Shown: piece by piece, positions 63,901-64,000 of the stretch
Position numbering within the stretch: the stretch's first letter is position 1
Layout: the number at the start of each line of letters is the position of its first letter
Origin: CBDFHF01 sp965247565
GTDB lineage: Bacteria; Pseudomonadota; Gammaproteobacteria; Methylococcales; Methylomonadaceae
Assembly: GCA_965247565.1 (NCBI GenBank)
Contig: CBDFHF010000001.1
Location: forward strand, 310,001-374,000
Direction: 5' to 3'
DNA length: 64,000 nucleotides
Translations under genes and position numbers: made by a program
The notes under the pieces: generated by a model
What the model saw: the letters and a program-made list of their open reading frames with translations, nothing else
Told to the model about the DNA's origin: nothing
The model's database searches: none

Positions 63901-63986
63901 ACATCAGCAAACCTGTGTCGCCGGAGCTACTTTGCTCAATACTACTGCATTGGTTGACTAAAGTAGATCATTATGAACGGTTGTAG
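60978..63986 (+). CDS. BvgS-like hybrid sensor histidine kinase
   Basis: The 1002-residue protein starts at GTG with a signal-anchor (LLGWLLVIVLIFFPCQFSYA). It has a periplasmic solute-binding-like (SBP_bac_3) domain (about 70-295: SEQEYPPFAIGMKDSQADGFTVDLW; YDRLYDKWFG), a membrane helix (YLVPIILLFLGGAGYFVYL) and two PAS domains. A HisKA domain with His631 (NMSHELRTPLNG) and an ATPase domain (NFLSNAIKFS; DQGIGI; GGSGLGLTICKRL) follow, and a receiver ends it with Asp926 (IILMDIQMPVMDG). No HPt domain is present in the 20 residues left, so phosphorelay needs a separate HPt. No clear ribosome site is seen before the GTG. Confidence 0.92.
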   Translation: MARSLSPFINVKNQLFLSFTGRNLKPLLGWLLVIVLIFFPCQFSYAVTAFKQSESAAINVITSPGGLLQKPILIVGSEQEYPPFAIGMKDSQADGFTVDLWKAVATEAGLDYVIHVLPFRKILQDFKAGYIDVLINLAISDERNHFADFTVPHVVVHGAIFVRKGQNKIHSEADLAGKSIIVLNADLAHNYAISKGWQNQLVLVDTSADGLRLLDSGQYDAMLLSKLSGMQTLQKLGLINIEALPVKAGFSQKFAFAVPEGQSDLLGKINEALAIIKSNGTYDRLYDKWFGIYEAKEVSFKDFLKYLVPIILLFLGGAGYFVYLRHLERQAAQKALQESEVHLRLCQIGGDIGTWESNLINNKETWSEKTASLFGHPALTEPNWQDFINIVHPDDRNRVIEAKNSHLEKNTNYDVDYRVNCANGELLWLRSAGRAERSKDGNPVLIRGIVQNITERKIAEDKLRESENKLLVILESVEAYIYLKDTQGNYLFANRLVRELFGASMDEIIGQNDSKFFDPKTVTELSRNDQLVLTTGITLKSEETNQNLKDGTISTYLSIKLPLRNEAGEIFALCGISTDISERKQFEAELERHRNHLEELVHSRTLELAAARDAAETANRAKSTFLANMSHELRTPLNGMIGMTELALQRATDPKLINYLNKSVYASKHLLEVINDILDISRIEADRLALEEHTFSLIRVLEDILRIQQDQAISKGLHLKLDINPILLPDYCIGDDFRIKQILLNFLSNAIKFSEQGVVRVRASLNDYEHQSLMLRIEVYDQGIGISPEQQQRLFNAFTQADSSTTRKYGGSGLGLTICKRLANLMGGDVGVNSEVGQGSMFWMTAKVRRGVNPPAEQTAKTLPPRELLIRYFSGTRILVAEDDLINQEVAKCLLEDAGLVAEVAQNGQEALLMAQQYPYSIILMDIQMPVMDGIEATRAIRALPGKSTIPILAMTANALEEDRHRCFLAGMNDHISKPVSPELLCSILLHWLTKVDHYERL

Positions 63987-64000
63987 CCTTTGCCAGCCAG

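Overview
The window looks like a chromosomal segment of a Gram-negative, probably gammaproteobacterial, organism. It carries TolC/HlyD/ABC export genes, an OmpA-type porin, lipoproteins with lipoboxes, a CbpA/CbpM pair, YqjD/YqjE-like genes and gor. A methanotroph-like member of Methylococcales would fit the gene mix, but nothing here proves it. No rRNA, tRNA or CRISPR array was seen.

Layout. Positions 1-10303 are a graveyard of mobile DNA: a GNAT-toxin/DUF1778-antitoxin pair cut by the window edge, relics of tyrosine-recombinase elements, an IS3 copy, a broken IS66-like transposase, an uncharacterised two-gene pair, a TnsB-like relic split by an IS66 copy, and a second IS3-family element. 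Positions 10304-42282 are a mostly intact host block. It holds cbpA-cbpM, a cold-shock protein, two transglutaminase-like proteins, two Crp/Fnr-type regulators, a tolC-hlyD-ABC-permease export operon with a DUF559 gene inserted, BON-domain proteins, an OmpA protein, peroxiredoxin plus glutathione reductase, YqjD/E/K-like envelope proteins, a cytochrome b561/P-type ATPase fusion, and CheB-CheR-PAS signalling proteins. Positions 42283-60860 are again dominated by IS elements (two more IS66 copies, two more IS3 copies, ISAs1, IS5-type, IS91, an IS30 relic) that cut a beta-propeller gene, a VapC toxin, an IS91 transposase and an integrase. A BvgS-like hybrid sensor kinase closes the window.

How the genes work together. 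At least seven intergenic regions of the host block share a 16-bp palindrome with half-sites TGTRCG and CGYACA around a 4-nt spacer. It precedes cbpA, the first Crp-like regulator, the tolC export operon, the BON/DUF1207 pair, ompA, peroxiredoxin/gor and the BON-yqjDEK cluster. The two Crp-like proteins in the middle are the obvious candidates to bind it, so the block reads as one envelope and oxidative stress regulon.

Most unusual signal. Transposase genes of two unrelated IS families (IS3 and ISAs1) are interrupted by the same 17-bp sequence, TACCCAWAGGGCACAAG, in both orientations. Removing exactly 17 bp restores the expected reading frame and family consensus each time. The IS3 element carries two such insertions plus a related in-frame 18-bp one, and it is present in three apparently identical copies without target duplications.
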